Assembly: GCA_007119405.1 (NCBI GenBank)
Contig: SKPT01000453.1
Span: 1 to 7,399, forward strand
Source of the DNA: Phycisphaeraceae bacterium
GTDB taxonomy: Bacteria > Planctomycetota > Phycisphaerae > Phycisphaerales > Phycisphaeraceae
DNA: 7,399 bases
Direction of reading: 5' to 3'
Positions within the stretch are counted from its first letter, which is position 1; each line of letters starts with the position of its first letter. This document shows positions 1 to 5,343 of the stretch, piece by piece. The notes beneath the pieces were generated by a model that was not told where the DNA came from, searched no databases, and worked only from the letters and a program-made list of their open reading frames with translations. The position numbers and the translations under genes were made by a program.

Positions 1-29
1 GGCCGAGGCGTGGTGGGCGGCGCGTCGAC

Positions 30-995
30 GTGAGCCGGGGCGTGGCGGGTCGGCCGATGAGCGACGTGTTGCGCGTGGATGTGGAGGCGCCGGCGCGGTC
101 GGCCGAGGCGTGGGTGGCGCAGGGCGCGGGCTGGCAGATCGAGTCGACGTTCGCGCTCGTCGGCGGGTGGGATCCGGCGCTGGAAGGCGAAGCGGACGCG
201 GCGTACGACCGGCAGGCGAGCGAGGACTTCGCGACGTATCGCAACGTGTACCGGCAGTGGGTGCTCAACGAGGACGGCTGGTTCAGCGGTGAGCCGTACA
301 GCTGGCCGGCGTTCGAGCTGGATGTCTTCTTTGCGCGCGATGACGTGCGGGCCCAGGCGCTGCCGCTTGAGCGCTGCGTGGCGCTGGACGATGCCGGGCA
401 GCCGCGTGAGCCGGTGGTGGAGATCAGCACGGACGGCGGCGTGAGCTGGTCGCAGTATCCGGGCCGGGCGGAGTTGCTGGAGCATCGCGCGGGCGTGTAC
501 CTGGCGGACGATGCGTTGCCGGCGGGGTTTCTCGCGGCGGCGAAGGCGGGCGAGGCGCGCGTGCGCGTGACGGCGAGCCTGTCGAGTCCGCGGCCGGTCG
601 AGCGCGTGCGCTGGCGGGGCAACCCGTTCGCGGGGCAGGTCGCTCGCCGCGAGCTGGACGGGAGGCAGGCGTACCGGTTCCGGCGGGTGGATGAGGCGAG
701 CATTCATCACGACGCGGTGCGGGCCGGGTTGATGAAGGCGCGCGAGGTGGACCAGGGCCAGGCGATGGAGCGCTGGCTGGTCGACCGCATGCGGGAGGCC
801 GAGGCCGGCGGCGGGACGATGCAAGGGCGCGGGCGGCTGGTGCTGAGCGGGTCGTGGGCGATGCTGCGCGTCGGGGATCGGCTGGTCGACGCGGCGGCCG
901 AGGACACGGCGATGAGCGTCGGGGCGCTGCGCTGCACGTTCGGCGGTGCGGGGCACCGGCAGGGGCCGACGACGCGCGTGGAGGTGAGGTTTTGA
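30..995 (+). CDS. Phage-like structural protein of unknown exact role, possibly 5'-partial
   Basis: I do not recognise a named family. The protein is acidic, rich in tryptophan and tyrosine, and has a 'STDGGVSWSQYPG' segment (bases 426-464) followed by 'GVYLADDALPAGFLAAA' and a Val/Arg-alternating beta stretch. That organisation is typical of virion or tail-associated proteins in phage-like clusters of planctomycete genomes, by recollection rather than search. The last ~60 residues look like a separate small beta domain (LVLSGSWAMLRVGDRL, then VGALRCTF). The start is uncertain. The frame is open to the left edge, a GTG at 30 overlaps a TGA at 31-33 in frame 1, and the first ATG is at 57; none has a good ribosome binding site. 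The gene may therefore begin outside the window. The holin-like and lipoprotein genes downstream support a phage origin. Coding is well supported; function is an inference. Confidence 0.7.
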   Translation: MSRGVAGRPMSDVLRVDVEAPARSAEAWVAQGAGWQIESTFALVGGWDPALEGEADAAYDRQASEDFATYRNVYRQWVLNEDGWFSGEPYSWPAFELDVFFARDDVRAQALPLERCVALDDAGQPREPVVEISTDGGVSWSQYPGRAELLEHRAGVYLADDALPAGFLAAAKAGEARVRVTASLSSPRPVERVRWRGNPFAGQVARRELDGRQAYRFRRVDEASIHHDAVRAGLMKAREVDQGQAMERWLVDRMREAEAGGGTMQGRGRLVLSGSWAMLRVGDRLVDAAAEDTAMSVGALRCTFGGAGHRQGPTTRVEVRF

Positions 996-1002
996 GTGGA
1001 CA

Positions 1003-1018
1003 GGCACGAAGGCACGAA
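1003..1018 (+). repeat. Two-copy tandem octamer GGCACGAA
   Basis: GGCACGAA occurs twice in tandem (1003-1010 and 1011-1018) just after the stop codon of the structural gene. It is a short, low-copy repeat with no visible role. I note it because it opens the 281-base gap that also holds the MITE-like element. Confidence 0.5.
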
Positions 1019-1061
1019 GCAGAGGGCGATGGCAGCGCATCAAGATCAGTGTGCACCCTTA

Positions 1062-1255
1062 CTCAAACGGACCGATTCCGACCCCCCTCCCTCCGGGAGG
1101 GGGTAGGGCGGGCGTCACCTGCTACCCAGGATCTGCGTTGTGCCGGCACCTCGCCTGCAACGAGGCCATGTTTCAATCGGTCCCACAACGCGATTCGGAG
1201 GCACCCTCCCCCAGCCCCTCCCGAAGGGAGGGGTGTCGGAATCAATCAGTTTGAG
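1062..1255. mobile_element. MITE-like element with ~53-bp imperfect terminal inverted repeats
   Basis: The left arm (1062-1114) and the reverse complement of the right arm (about 1203-1255) can be aligned over about 53 bases. Both begin CTCAAAC, then share GATTCCGAC, then CCCCTCCC, a short TCCGGG/TTCGGG turn and a G-rich run. Each arm can also fold on itself (CCCTCCCTCCGGGAGGG on the left, CCCCTCCCGAAGGGAGGGG on the right). The ~90-base centre carries further complementary words (GCGTTGTG at 1135-1142 and CACAACGC at 1184-1191) and no convincing gene. CCTTAC lies at both outer edges (1057-1062 and 1258-1263) and could be a target-site duplication, although the edges do not line up exactly. 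It fits a non-autonomous, transposase-less element or a dispersed hairpin repeat. It fills most of the 996-1276 gap, and I see no promoter there. Confidence 0.75.
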
Positions 1256-1276
1256 ATCCTTACCCGGGAGCATGGC

Positions 1277-1549
1277 ATGATGGTCGAGACGTGGCCGAAC
1301 CTGGCCCAGTTCGGGGTGGCGGGCTTGATGGGAGCGTTGTGGATCTTCGAGCGGTTTCTGTCGCGCAAGCGCGAGGCGGAGCTGTCCGAGGCGCACAAGC
1401 GATTGATGGAGCAGCAGCGCGAGCTGCGGACGCTGGTGCAGCTCGTGCGGCAGAACACGCACGCGCTGTCGTCGTTCGATCGCACGCAGCGGCAGCTCAT
1501 GAAACTGCTGGAGCGGATCGACCGTGACATGCCGCGACAGGCGGCGTAA
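1277..1549 (+). CDS. Holin-like small membrane protein with coiled coil
   Basis: This is a 90-residue protein. Residues ~8-25 (NLAQFGVAGLMGALWIFERF) form one membrane segment, followed at once by a basic SRKR stop-transfer cluster. Residues ~30-85 are a long Glu/Gln/Arg/Leu-rich helix likely to form a coiled coil. This N-terminal-TM, cytoplasmic-coil layout is that of BhlA/UviB-type phage holin-like proteins; the resemblance is in architecture and I cannot confirm homology. Two adjacent ATGs (1277, 1280) are possible. I chose 1277 because GGGAG at 1266-1270 lies six bases upstream. A lipoprotein gene starts ten bases after its stop, suggesting a shared transcript and a lysis-type module. Alternatives are an inner-membrane spanin partner or a tail-assembly membrane protein. 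Confidence 0.75.
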   Translation: MMVETWPNLAQFGVAGLMGALWIFERFLSRKREAELSEAHKRLMEQQRELRTLVQLVRQNTHALSSFDRTQRQLMKLLERIDRDMPRQAA

Positions 1550-1554
1550 GGAGG
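1548..1554 (+). promoter_or_regulatory. Strong Shine-Dalgarno site for the phage-like lipoprotein
   Basis: AAGGAGG is a near-perfect anti-16S match five bases before the ATG at 1560, and it overlaps the TAA stop of the preceding gene. It fixes the start of the lipoprotein and contrasts with the absence of such sites before the genes at 2424 and 2980. Confidence 0.8.
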
Positions 1555-1559
1555 CGAGG

Positions 1560-1991
1560 ATGTCGAGGTTGATGCTGTTGATGCCATTGGTGCTGGTTGC
1601 CGGGTGCGCTGCGCCGCGGGCGGTCGAGCCGTTGCTCGAGACGGGCGAGCGCGTGATGGTGGAGGAGGCCGAGCGGCTCGAGGTCGATGGGGGTCGGGAG
1701 GCGCGATGGCTGGCCCAGTCGCGCGAGTTGCTGGAGGAGGCGTACGAGCGGGACCTTCTCGAGCGCGGCGAACTCGAGGCCGAGTGGGTCATGCAGGCGA
1801 CGCGTGGCTACATCGCGGCGCGCGAGGCGCTGCTGCGGCATGAGCTGGATCTTGAGCGGCAGCGCGATCGGCGGCGGGAGAATCTGCTCGAAGCGGCCGA
1901 GGCGGTGGCCCGGGCGCGGGAGCTGTTGGCCCGGCAGGGCGAGATCTGGCCGGAGAAGTGGGACGTGCGACGGCTGTGGCGGCGAGAGTGA
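1560..1991 (+). CDS. Small helical lipoprotein of the phage-like module
   Basis: This 143-residue protein has a short signal peptide (MSRLMLLMPLVLVAG) ending in a canonical lipobox, LVAGC, with the lipidated cysteine at residue 16. The mature part is almost entirely charged helix, rich in Glu, Arg, Leu and Ala, with no enzyme motif. The start is set by an ideal AAGGAGG site five bases upstream. It follows the holin-like gene by ten bases. A membrane protein with a coiled coil next to a small lipoprotein recalls the i-spanin/o-spanin pairs that disrupt the outer membrane at phage lysis. Known o-spanins are often shorter and proline-rich, so this is only a hypothesis. It could equally be a structural lipoprotein with no lysis role. 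Confidence 0.75.
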   Translation: MSRLMLLMPLVLVAGCAAPRAVEPLLETGERVMVEEAERLEVDGGREARWLAQSRELLEEAYERDLLERGELEAEWVMQATRGYIAAREALLRHELDLERQRDRRRENLLEAAEAVARARELLARQGEIWPEKWDVRRLWRRE

Positions 1992-2038
1992 ACGCTGCTT
2001 TGTGACTGCTGATTTGCGGATGACGAAGGGAGATGGCC

Positions 2039-2305
2039 ATGAGCGGAACGGGAAGCACGCGGGCGCTGCGCGACCTGGTCGAGGCGCGCCTGGAGCAGAG
2101 CTGGTCCCAGTGGGCGCAGGCGCATCCGAACCTGGCGGAGGCGATCGATCGCATGCGCCTGACGGAGCTGGCGGTGAATCGGCTGCGCGACGATCCGGTG
2201 TATCGCGAGGCGTTGGAGCAGGCCGCGGTCGACGAGGCGCAGCTCGCGGCCGCGGCGAAGGTGCTGCAGCGCGTGCAGGCGATCGTCGATGCATTGTTGA
2301 ACTGA
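2039..2305 (+). CDS. 88-residue helical protein of unknown function
   Basis: I do not recognise this protein. It is 88 residues, soluble, Ala/Leu/Arg/Glu-rich and predicted by eye to be all helix, with no signal peptide or membrane segment. Its mid-section (ELAVNRLRDDPVYREALEQA) has an amphipathic pattern suggesting helix packing or oligomerisation. ATGs occur at 2033 and 2039. I chose 2039 because AGGGAG at 2027-2032 is six bases upstream of it, whereas it abuts 2033 directly. It is the last gene of the phage-like group, 47 bases after the lipoprotein. Possible roles include a phage assembly chaperone or a small accessory protein, but neither is supported by a motif. Confidence 0.7.
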   Translation: MSGTGSTRALRDLVEARLEQSWSQWAQAHPNLAEAIDRMRLTELAVNRLRDDPVYREALEQAAVDEAQLAAAAKVLQRVQAIVDALLN

Positions 2306-2388
2306 GTACGTGTGTGGCACCCCGGGCAAGACTTCGCACACACCATCTGCGCCCGGCGGGGCGGCGGCGCCTCGTCGAGCCCGGATGC

Positions 2389-2417
2389 TTGAATGCCCTG
2401 GCAGCGCGGTCTATGCT
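2389..2417 (+). promoter_or_regulatory. Sigma70-type promoter for the lipoprotein at 2424, likely leaderless
   Basis: TTGAAT (2389-2394) and TATGCT (2412-2417) are separated by exactly 17 bases, close to the TTGACA/TATAAT consensus. Only six bases lie between the -10 box and the ATG at 2424, so transcription would start at or next to the A of the start codon. No Shine-Dalgarno sequence is present. Confidence 0.65.
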
Positions 2418-2423
2418 CCGGGG

Positions 2424-2930
2424 ATGAACCGGCGGTTCGTGAACCCGGCGCTCGTGTGCGTGCTCCTGTGGGCGGTCGTTGCGGCGGGCGGGTGTGAATT
2501 CAAGGGGCGCGGCGGAGGGCTCGGCGGCGAGGCGGGTTGGCGGCCCGAGCCCGAGGCGATGCGCATCTATCCCGGTGGTCGGTTCGTGCAGGAGCAGGAC
2601 CGGGCGCTGCTCGAGCTTCGCGTGGAACTGGCCGACGCGATGGGCGACCCGACCAAGGCGTCGGGGCTGTATCGGTTCGAGCTGTTCGAGTCGGCCTCGG
2701 TGCAGCCGCTGGGGGCGCGCGACACGGTGTGGGAGCTGCCGATCCAGGCGAAGGAGGATCACGAGGCGCATTACGACCCGGTGACGCGCACTTATTTCTT
2801 CCGCCTGGCGCTGGACGATGCCGAGCCGCCGACGTCGACGCGGCTGGTGCGTGTGACGTTCATGCCCACGGAGGACACGCGTCGCCTGCAGGCCGAGGCG
2901 CACGTGGCGGGCGTGGCGGGGGCGGGGTGA
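2424..2930 (+). CDS. Putative lipoprotein, unknown function, planctomycete-type
   Basis: This is a 168-residue protein with an N-terminal signal (basic MNRR, then hydrophobic residues 8-21) ending at a probable lipidation cysteine, residue 24. Its lipobox AGGC is slightly atypical at the -3 position. A Gly-rich linker follows, then one compact domain containing 'MRIYPGGRF', 'ALLELRVELADAMGDPTKASG', 'YRFELFES' and 'HYDPVTRTYFFRLAL', which looks like a beta sandwich. I recall similar uncharacterised proteins in planctomycetes but cannot name a family. Longer in-frame starts exist upstream (to 2310). I rejected them because the ATG at 2424 gives the signal peptide and sits six bases after a good -10 box. 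It lies outside the phage-like cluster, and its relation to the MATE gene 49 bases downstream is unclear because that gene appears to have its own promoter. Confidence 0.8.
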   Translation: MNRRFVNPALVCVLLWAVVAAGGCEFKGRGGGLGGEAGWRPEPEAMRIYPGGRFVQEQDRALLELRVELADAMGDPTKASGLYRFELFESASVQPLGARDTVWELPIQAKEDHEAHYDPVTRTYFFRLALDDAEPPTSTRLVRVTFMPTEDTRRLQAEAHVAGVAGAG

Positions 2931-2964
2931 GCCCGGCGCATTCGGTCGGCCGGTGGCGATCGTC

Positions 2965-2970
2965 TATGAT
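2965..2970 (+). promoter_or_regulatory. -10 box (TATGAT) before the MATE gene
   Basis: TATGAT lies nine bases before the ATG at 2980. The surrounding word GTCTATGATC resembles GTCTATGCTC before the lipoprotein gene at 2424. The -35 region is poor (TTCGGT at 2941-2946, 18-base spacing). With no Shine-Dalgarno site, a leaderless or near-leaderless transcript is likely. Confidence 0.5.
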
Positions 2971-2979
2971 CGGCGGTTC

Positions 2980-4431
2980 ATGCGTGAGCCGGCGGAGCCA
3001 TCCCGCGACGAGGCGATGATTGAGACGCACAGCGGCGGCGCGGCGGTGGCCGACGACGTCGTGGGGGTGGGTGAGACGGAGCTGACGGGGCGGCTGGCGG
3101 GGCTGTCGCTGCCGCGGCAGGTGTACGTGCTGGCGATCTGGCCGCTGCTCGAGCAGCTTCTCAACTCGCTGGTGGGCTTCGTGGACATGTCATTGGCGGG
3201 GCGGCTGAGCGTCACGGCCGCGGACGCCGTGGCGGTGACGGGTTACATCGGCTGGCTGATGGGGCTGCTGCTGATGGCCCTGGGCGTGGGCTCGACGGCG
3301 CTGATCGCCCGGGCGGTGGGCGGGCGGCACAAGCGCGTCGCCAGCGCCGGCGTGGGGCAGTCGATGCTCATGGCCGTGGCGTGGGGGGCGGGGATCGGGG
3401 TGATGCTCTTCGCCAGCGCCGCGCCCATCGGGCGGTTCTTCCAGCTCGAGGCCGACACGCTCGCCGCCGCGACGCTCTACATCCGCATCCTGGCCTTCGC
3501 CGCGCCGCTGGCGGCGGTGCTGTTCGTCGGGGCCGCGTGCCTGCGCGGCGCCGGCGACACGCGCTCGCCCTTTTTCGCCATGCTCAGCGTCAACATCGTT
3601 AACGTCGTGGCCTCGGTGATGCTGGTGTTCGGCCCGGCGCCGATCGGCGGCTGGGGCGTGGCGGGCATCGCCATGGGCACGACCATCGCCTGGGCCGTCG
3701 GCGCCGCGCGCATCGCCCATGTGCTGATCAGCGGGCGTGGCGGGATCCGCCTGCACCCGCACCGCCTGCGTCCGCACTGGCACACGATGCGCCGGATCAT
3801 CCGCATCGGCGTGCCGAGCCTGGTCGAGTCGCTGGGCATGTGGATCGGCAACGCGATCGTGCTGCGGATTGTCGGCGGGCTGGGCGCATCGGGCGTGCTC
3901 GGGGCGCACATCATCGGCATCCGCATCGAGGCCCTGGGCTTCCTGCCCGCGGTCGCGGTGGGCACGGCCGCGGCGACGCTGACCGGGCAGTACCTGGGCG
4001 CCGGCCGCCCCGACCGCGCCAAGCAGGCGGGCTACCTGTGCTGGGCGATCGGGGGCGGATGGATGGCGGTGATGGGCGTGGTCTTCGTCCTTTTTCCGGA
4101 GCCGTTGGCGCGGCTGCTGGCGCCCGATGAGCCGACGCTCTACCAGGCCGCCGCCCCGCTGCTGATCATCGCCGGGCCCGTGCAGGTGTTCTTCGGCACG
4201 TACATGGTGCTCTCCCATGTGCTGCGCGGAGCCGGCGACACGTCCACGGCGATGGCGCTGACGTACGGCTGCACGTTTCTCATCCGCCTTCCGGCCGTCT
4301 GGCTGCTGGCCGGGCCCATGGAGATGGGCCTGATCGGCGTCTGGCTGGCGCTGTGCGGCGAGTTGGTGATCCGCGGGCTCGTGTTCGCGGCACGCTTCCT
4401 GCACGGCGGATGGATGCGGGTGAAGGTCTGA
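2980..4431 (+). CDS. MATE-family multidrug/toxin efflux transporter (NorM/DinF type)
   Basis: This 483-residue inner-membrane protein has about 12 hydrophobic segments in two homologous halves, as expected of MATE antiporters, which export cationic drugs or toxins in exchange for Na+ or H+. The duplication is visible: LRGAGDT occurs at residues 188-194 and again at 415-421, each after a long hydrophobic segment and followed by another. The early 'WPLLEQLLNSLVGFVDMSLAGRL' region matches the first MATE helix. The length is normal (about 440-500), with a ~45-residue polar N-terminal extension. A GTG at 2953 would add nine residues. I prefer 2980 because the -10 box TATGAT would lie inside the longer version. 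It converges with the ArsR gene downstream. The exported substrate cannot be inferred. It may equally be annotated DinF-like or NorM-like. Confidence 0.93.
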   Translation: MREPAEPSRDEAMIETHSGGAAVADDVVGVGETELTGRLAGLSLPRQVYVLAIWPLLEQLLNSLVGFVDMSLAGRLSVTAADAVAVTGYIGWLMGLLLMALGVGSTALIARAVGGRHKRVASAGVGQSMLMAVAWGAGIGVMLFASAAPIGRFFQLEADTLAAATLYIRILAFAAPLAAVLFVGAACLRGAGDTRSPFFAMLSVNIVNVVASVMLVFGPAPIGGWGVAGIAMGTTIAWAVGAARIAHVLISGRGGIRLHPHRLRPHWHTMRRIIRIGVPSLVESLGMWIGNAIVLRIVGGLGASGVLGAHIIGIRIEALGFLPAVAVGTAAATLTGQYLGAGRPDRAKQAGYLCWAIGGGWMAVMGVVFVLFPEPLARLLAPDEPTLYQAAAPLLIIAGPVQVFFGTYMVLSHVLRGAGDTSTAMALTYGCTFLIRLPAVWLLAGPMEMGLIGVWLALCGELVIRGLVFAARFLHGGWMRVKV

Positions 4432-4457
4432 TGCCCCGGCCTCGCCTGTTTTTCAAC

Positions 4458-4543
4458 GGGTGCCACGGCTTGACCGCGAAGCGGCAAGCCGTGCGATCGT
4501 CGGCAAGTGCACGGCTTGCCCTTCGGGACAAGCCGTGGCACCC
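4458..4543. repeat. REP-like double hairpin with 15-bp outer inverted repeat
   Basis: GGGTGCCACGGCTTG (4458-4472) is perfectly inverted at 4529-4543. Inside it are two separate hairpins with the same 9-bp arms CACGGCTTG/CAAGCCGTG, at 4464-4493 and 4510-4537. Their loops differ (ACCGCGAAGCGG and CCCTTCGGGA) but both can extend the stem. The structure starts 26 bases after the MATE stop codon, so it could also protect or end that transcript. No T-run follows, so it is not a classical terminator. Confidence 0.8.
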
Positions 4544-4547
4544 CACG
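4534..4547 (+). repeat. 14-bp direct repeat, left copy, flanking the large inverted repeat
   Basis: CGTGGCACCCCACG appears here and again at 4686-4699, on either side of the 137-bp inverted-repeat element and overlapping its ends by a few bases. It may be a trace of duplication on insertion, or just the shared border word of the REP-like family. Confidence 0.6.
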
Positions 4548-4682
4548 CCGTGAACTATTGATGTAGGGTGGGTAGAGCGAAGCGAAACCCACCAGTCTTG
4601 CCTTGGGTCTACGAGCATCGTGGTGGGTTTCGCTTCGCTCTACCCACCCTACATTAGCGCCGCCGCCGAATAGTTCACGGCG
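4546..4682. repeat. 137-bp nested inverted-repeat element (REP/MITE-like)
   Basis: There are two perfect inverted repeats, one inside the other. The outer arms are 14 bp (CGCCGTGAACTATT at 4546-4559; complement at 4669-4682). The inner arms are 34 bp (4561-4594 and 4621-4654), separated by a 26-base loop, and contain GTAGGGTGGGTAGAGCGAAG. As I recall, this TAGGGTGGGTAGAGCGAAGC type of word recurs as a dispersed intergenic repeat in many unrelated bacteria. The spacing between outer and inner arms is unequal (1 base left, 14 right). No transposase is encoded. Near-perfect arms suggest recent origin or active maintenance. Confidence 0.85.
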
Positions 4683-4717
4683 TTGCGTGGCACCCCACGA
4701 CTTGGGGTTCATGCAAC
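4682..4717. repeat. Small nested hairpin adjoining the large inverted repeat
   Basis: GTTGCGTG (4682-4689) pairs with CATGCAAC (4710-4717) with one mismatch. Inside, CCCCA (4693-4697) pairs with TGGGG (4703-4707) around a five-base loop. It contains the right copy of the 14-bp direct repeat. Confidence 0.55.
4686..4699 (+). repeat. 14-bp direct repeat, right copy
   Basis: This second copy of CGTGGCACCCCACG is identical to 4534-4547 and flanks the 137-bp inverted-repeat element on its right side. Confidence 0.6.
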
Positions 4718-4868
4718 CATTCAAGGATCAACAACGTCGTGGATTTTCCGGTGATCAAAGATGGTTCGGGGCCCCGTGGTTTTTTGTTACGCCTGGGCAC
4801 TGGCGGACAAGCCGCCAGTGGCACCCGTTCGCCGACATCGCCTGCTCACGACATTGCCCGCTCGGTCT
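4718..4868. other. Rest of the convergent intergenic region, with one hairpin at 4798-4820
   Basis: I see no gene here. CACTGGCGG (4798-4806) and CCGCCAGTG (4812-4820) form a perfect 9-bp stem around ACAAG. The right flank reads GTGGCACCC, the same border word as the REP-like elements to the left, so this is probably a diverged member. A GGGGCCCC word followed by six Ts (about 4769-4785) resembles a terminator but has no proper stem and loop. The whole 4432-4868 gap separates two converging genes. Confidence 0.6.
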
Positions 4869-5183
4869 TCATGGCTGGAGCAGGGCGCCGAACTCATCGA
4901 GCAGGTCGCTGACGGCATCGTGGTTGACCCAGTAGTAGACGTCGCGGCACATCTTGCGGCAGTCGACCAGGCCGGCCTGGCGCAGGTGGCGCAGGTGATG
5001 GGAGATGGTGGACTGGGCGACGCCGATCTCCTCGGCCAGTTCGGAGACGTTGTAGAGCTGGTCACAGTCGTCGGCATTGGGAGGCAGGCGTTGGAGGATC
5101 GCCAGGCGCAGGGGATCGGCGATCGCCTTGAGCCGACAGGCCAGCCGGTTTTGCGCAGCGGTGGAGGGGCTTGCATCATTCAT
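4869..5183 (-). CDS. ArsR-family winged-helix transcriptional regulator
   Basis: This 104-residue protein has the usual size of ArsR/SmtB-family repressors, which bind DNA as dimers and release it on binding a metal or other ligand. Residues 13-33 (RLACRLKAIADPLRLAILQRL) match the family's first helices. Residues 46-67 are the helix-turn-helix (VSELAEEIGVAQSTISHHLRHL), and residues 71-86 (GLVDCRKMCRDVYYWV) are the wing. The ELCVCDL metal-binding motif of classical ArsR is absent. Four cysteines (16, 40, 75, 79) remain, with a CxxxC in the wing, so metal, thiol or redox sensing is possible but unproven. It is divergent from the ureohydrolase-aminomutase operon, its most likely target along with its own promoter. 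The upstream ATG at 5183 is the only start that keeps the N-terminal helix intact. Confidence 0.9.
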   Translation of the reverse strand: MNDASPSTAAQNRLACRLKAIADPLRLAILQRLPPNADDCDQLYNVSELAEEIGVAQSTISHHLRHLRQAGLVDCRKMCRDVYYWVNHDAVSDLLDEFGALLQP

Positions 5184-5184
5184 C

Positions 5185-5202
5185 GATAGCCGTCAATATA
5201 TC
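5185..5202 (-). promoter_or_regulatory. Putative arsR promoter -10 and overlapping operator
   Basis: On the minus strand, TATATT (5200-5195) lies 11 bases before the ATG at 5183, giving at most a very short leader. It is the most AT-rich spot nearby. An imperfect dyad, GATA (5185-5188) and TATC (5199-5202) with ten bases between, overlaps it; ArsR proteins often bind AT-rich dyads over their own promoter. No convincing -35 is seen. Confidence 0.4.
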
Positions 5203-5287
5203 ACCGTGCCAGAGGGTTCCACGTCGCTCCGGGCCTCGGCGGTTCCCCGCGGGCCGTTTCGCAGGTCCCGCACCAGCAGGCTTCTAC

Positions 5288-5343
5288 AAGGATACACGAT
5301 GCCCCGAATCGGCGGCGCCTCGATGAGCTGTTCCCGACGCTGA
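5288..5343 (+). CDS. Possible 14-codon leader ORF (MPRIGGASMSCSRR) before the ureohydrolase
   Basis: The ORF itself is 5299-5343; the span given also includes an AAGGA ribosome-binding-like site at 5288-5292, six bases before the ATG. The peptide has three arginines among 14 residues, and its last two codons (CGA CGC) are arginine, followed by TGA. It ends 16 bases before the ureohydrolase ATG, which has no good ribosome site of its own. Short ORFs with a critical terminal arginine control polyamine genes elsewhere (speFL before speF in E. coli), so a stalling leader is conceivable. Chance is a serious alternative for so short an ORF. Confidence 0.3.

Noticed and set aside
1..292. Frame-2 reading at the left edge as the end of an upstream gene
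   Set aside because: It is open from base 2 to 292 and begins plausibly (AEAWWAARRREP), but it soon becomes Gly/Arg-rich and overlaps the better frame. A short frame-1 ending at 31-33 is equally possible, so neither can be supported.
854..1276. Upstream extension of the holin-like gene frame to 854
   Set aside because: It would overlap the structural gene and translate the MITE-like inverted repeats. The ATG at 1277 has a proper ribosome site and gives a sensible membrane protein.
1497..2903. 468-codon open frame on the minus strand
   Set aside because: It runs antisense across four plus-strand genes that have good starts, signal peptides or ribosome sites. Its translation is Arg/Pro/His-rich without domains, as expected from high-GC complementary frames.
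3190..4404. 404-codon open frame antisense to the MATE gene
   Set aside because: Its composition is dominated by Ala, Arg, Gln, His and Asp with no hydrophobic core, while the plus strand encodes a clear MATE transporter.
4769..4785. GGGGCCCC followed by a T-run as a rho-independent terminator
   Set aside because: The palindrome has no room for a loop, leaving about three base pairs of stem, so it is not a convincing terminator.
4432..4868. CRISPR array
   Set aside because: The repeats are nested inverted arms with unequal spacing, not regularly spaced identical direct repeats, and no cas gene is present.
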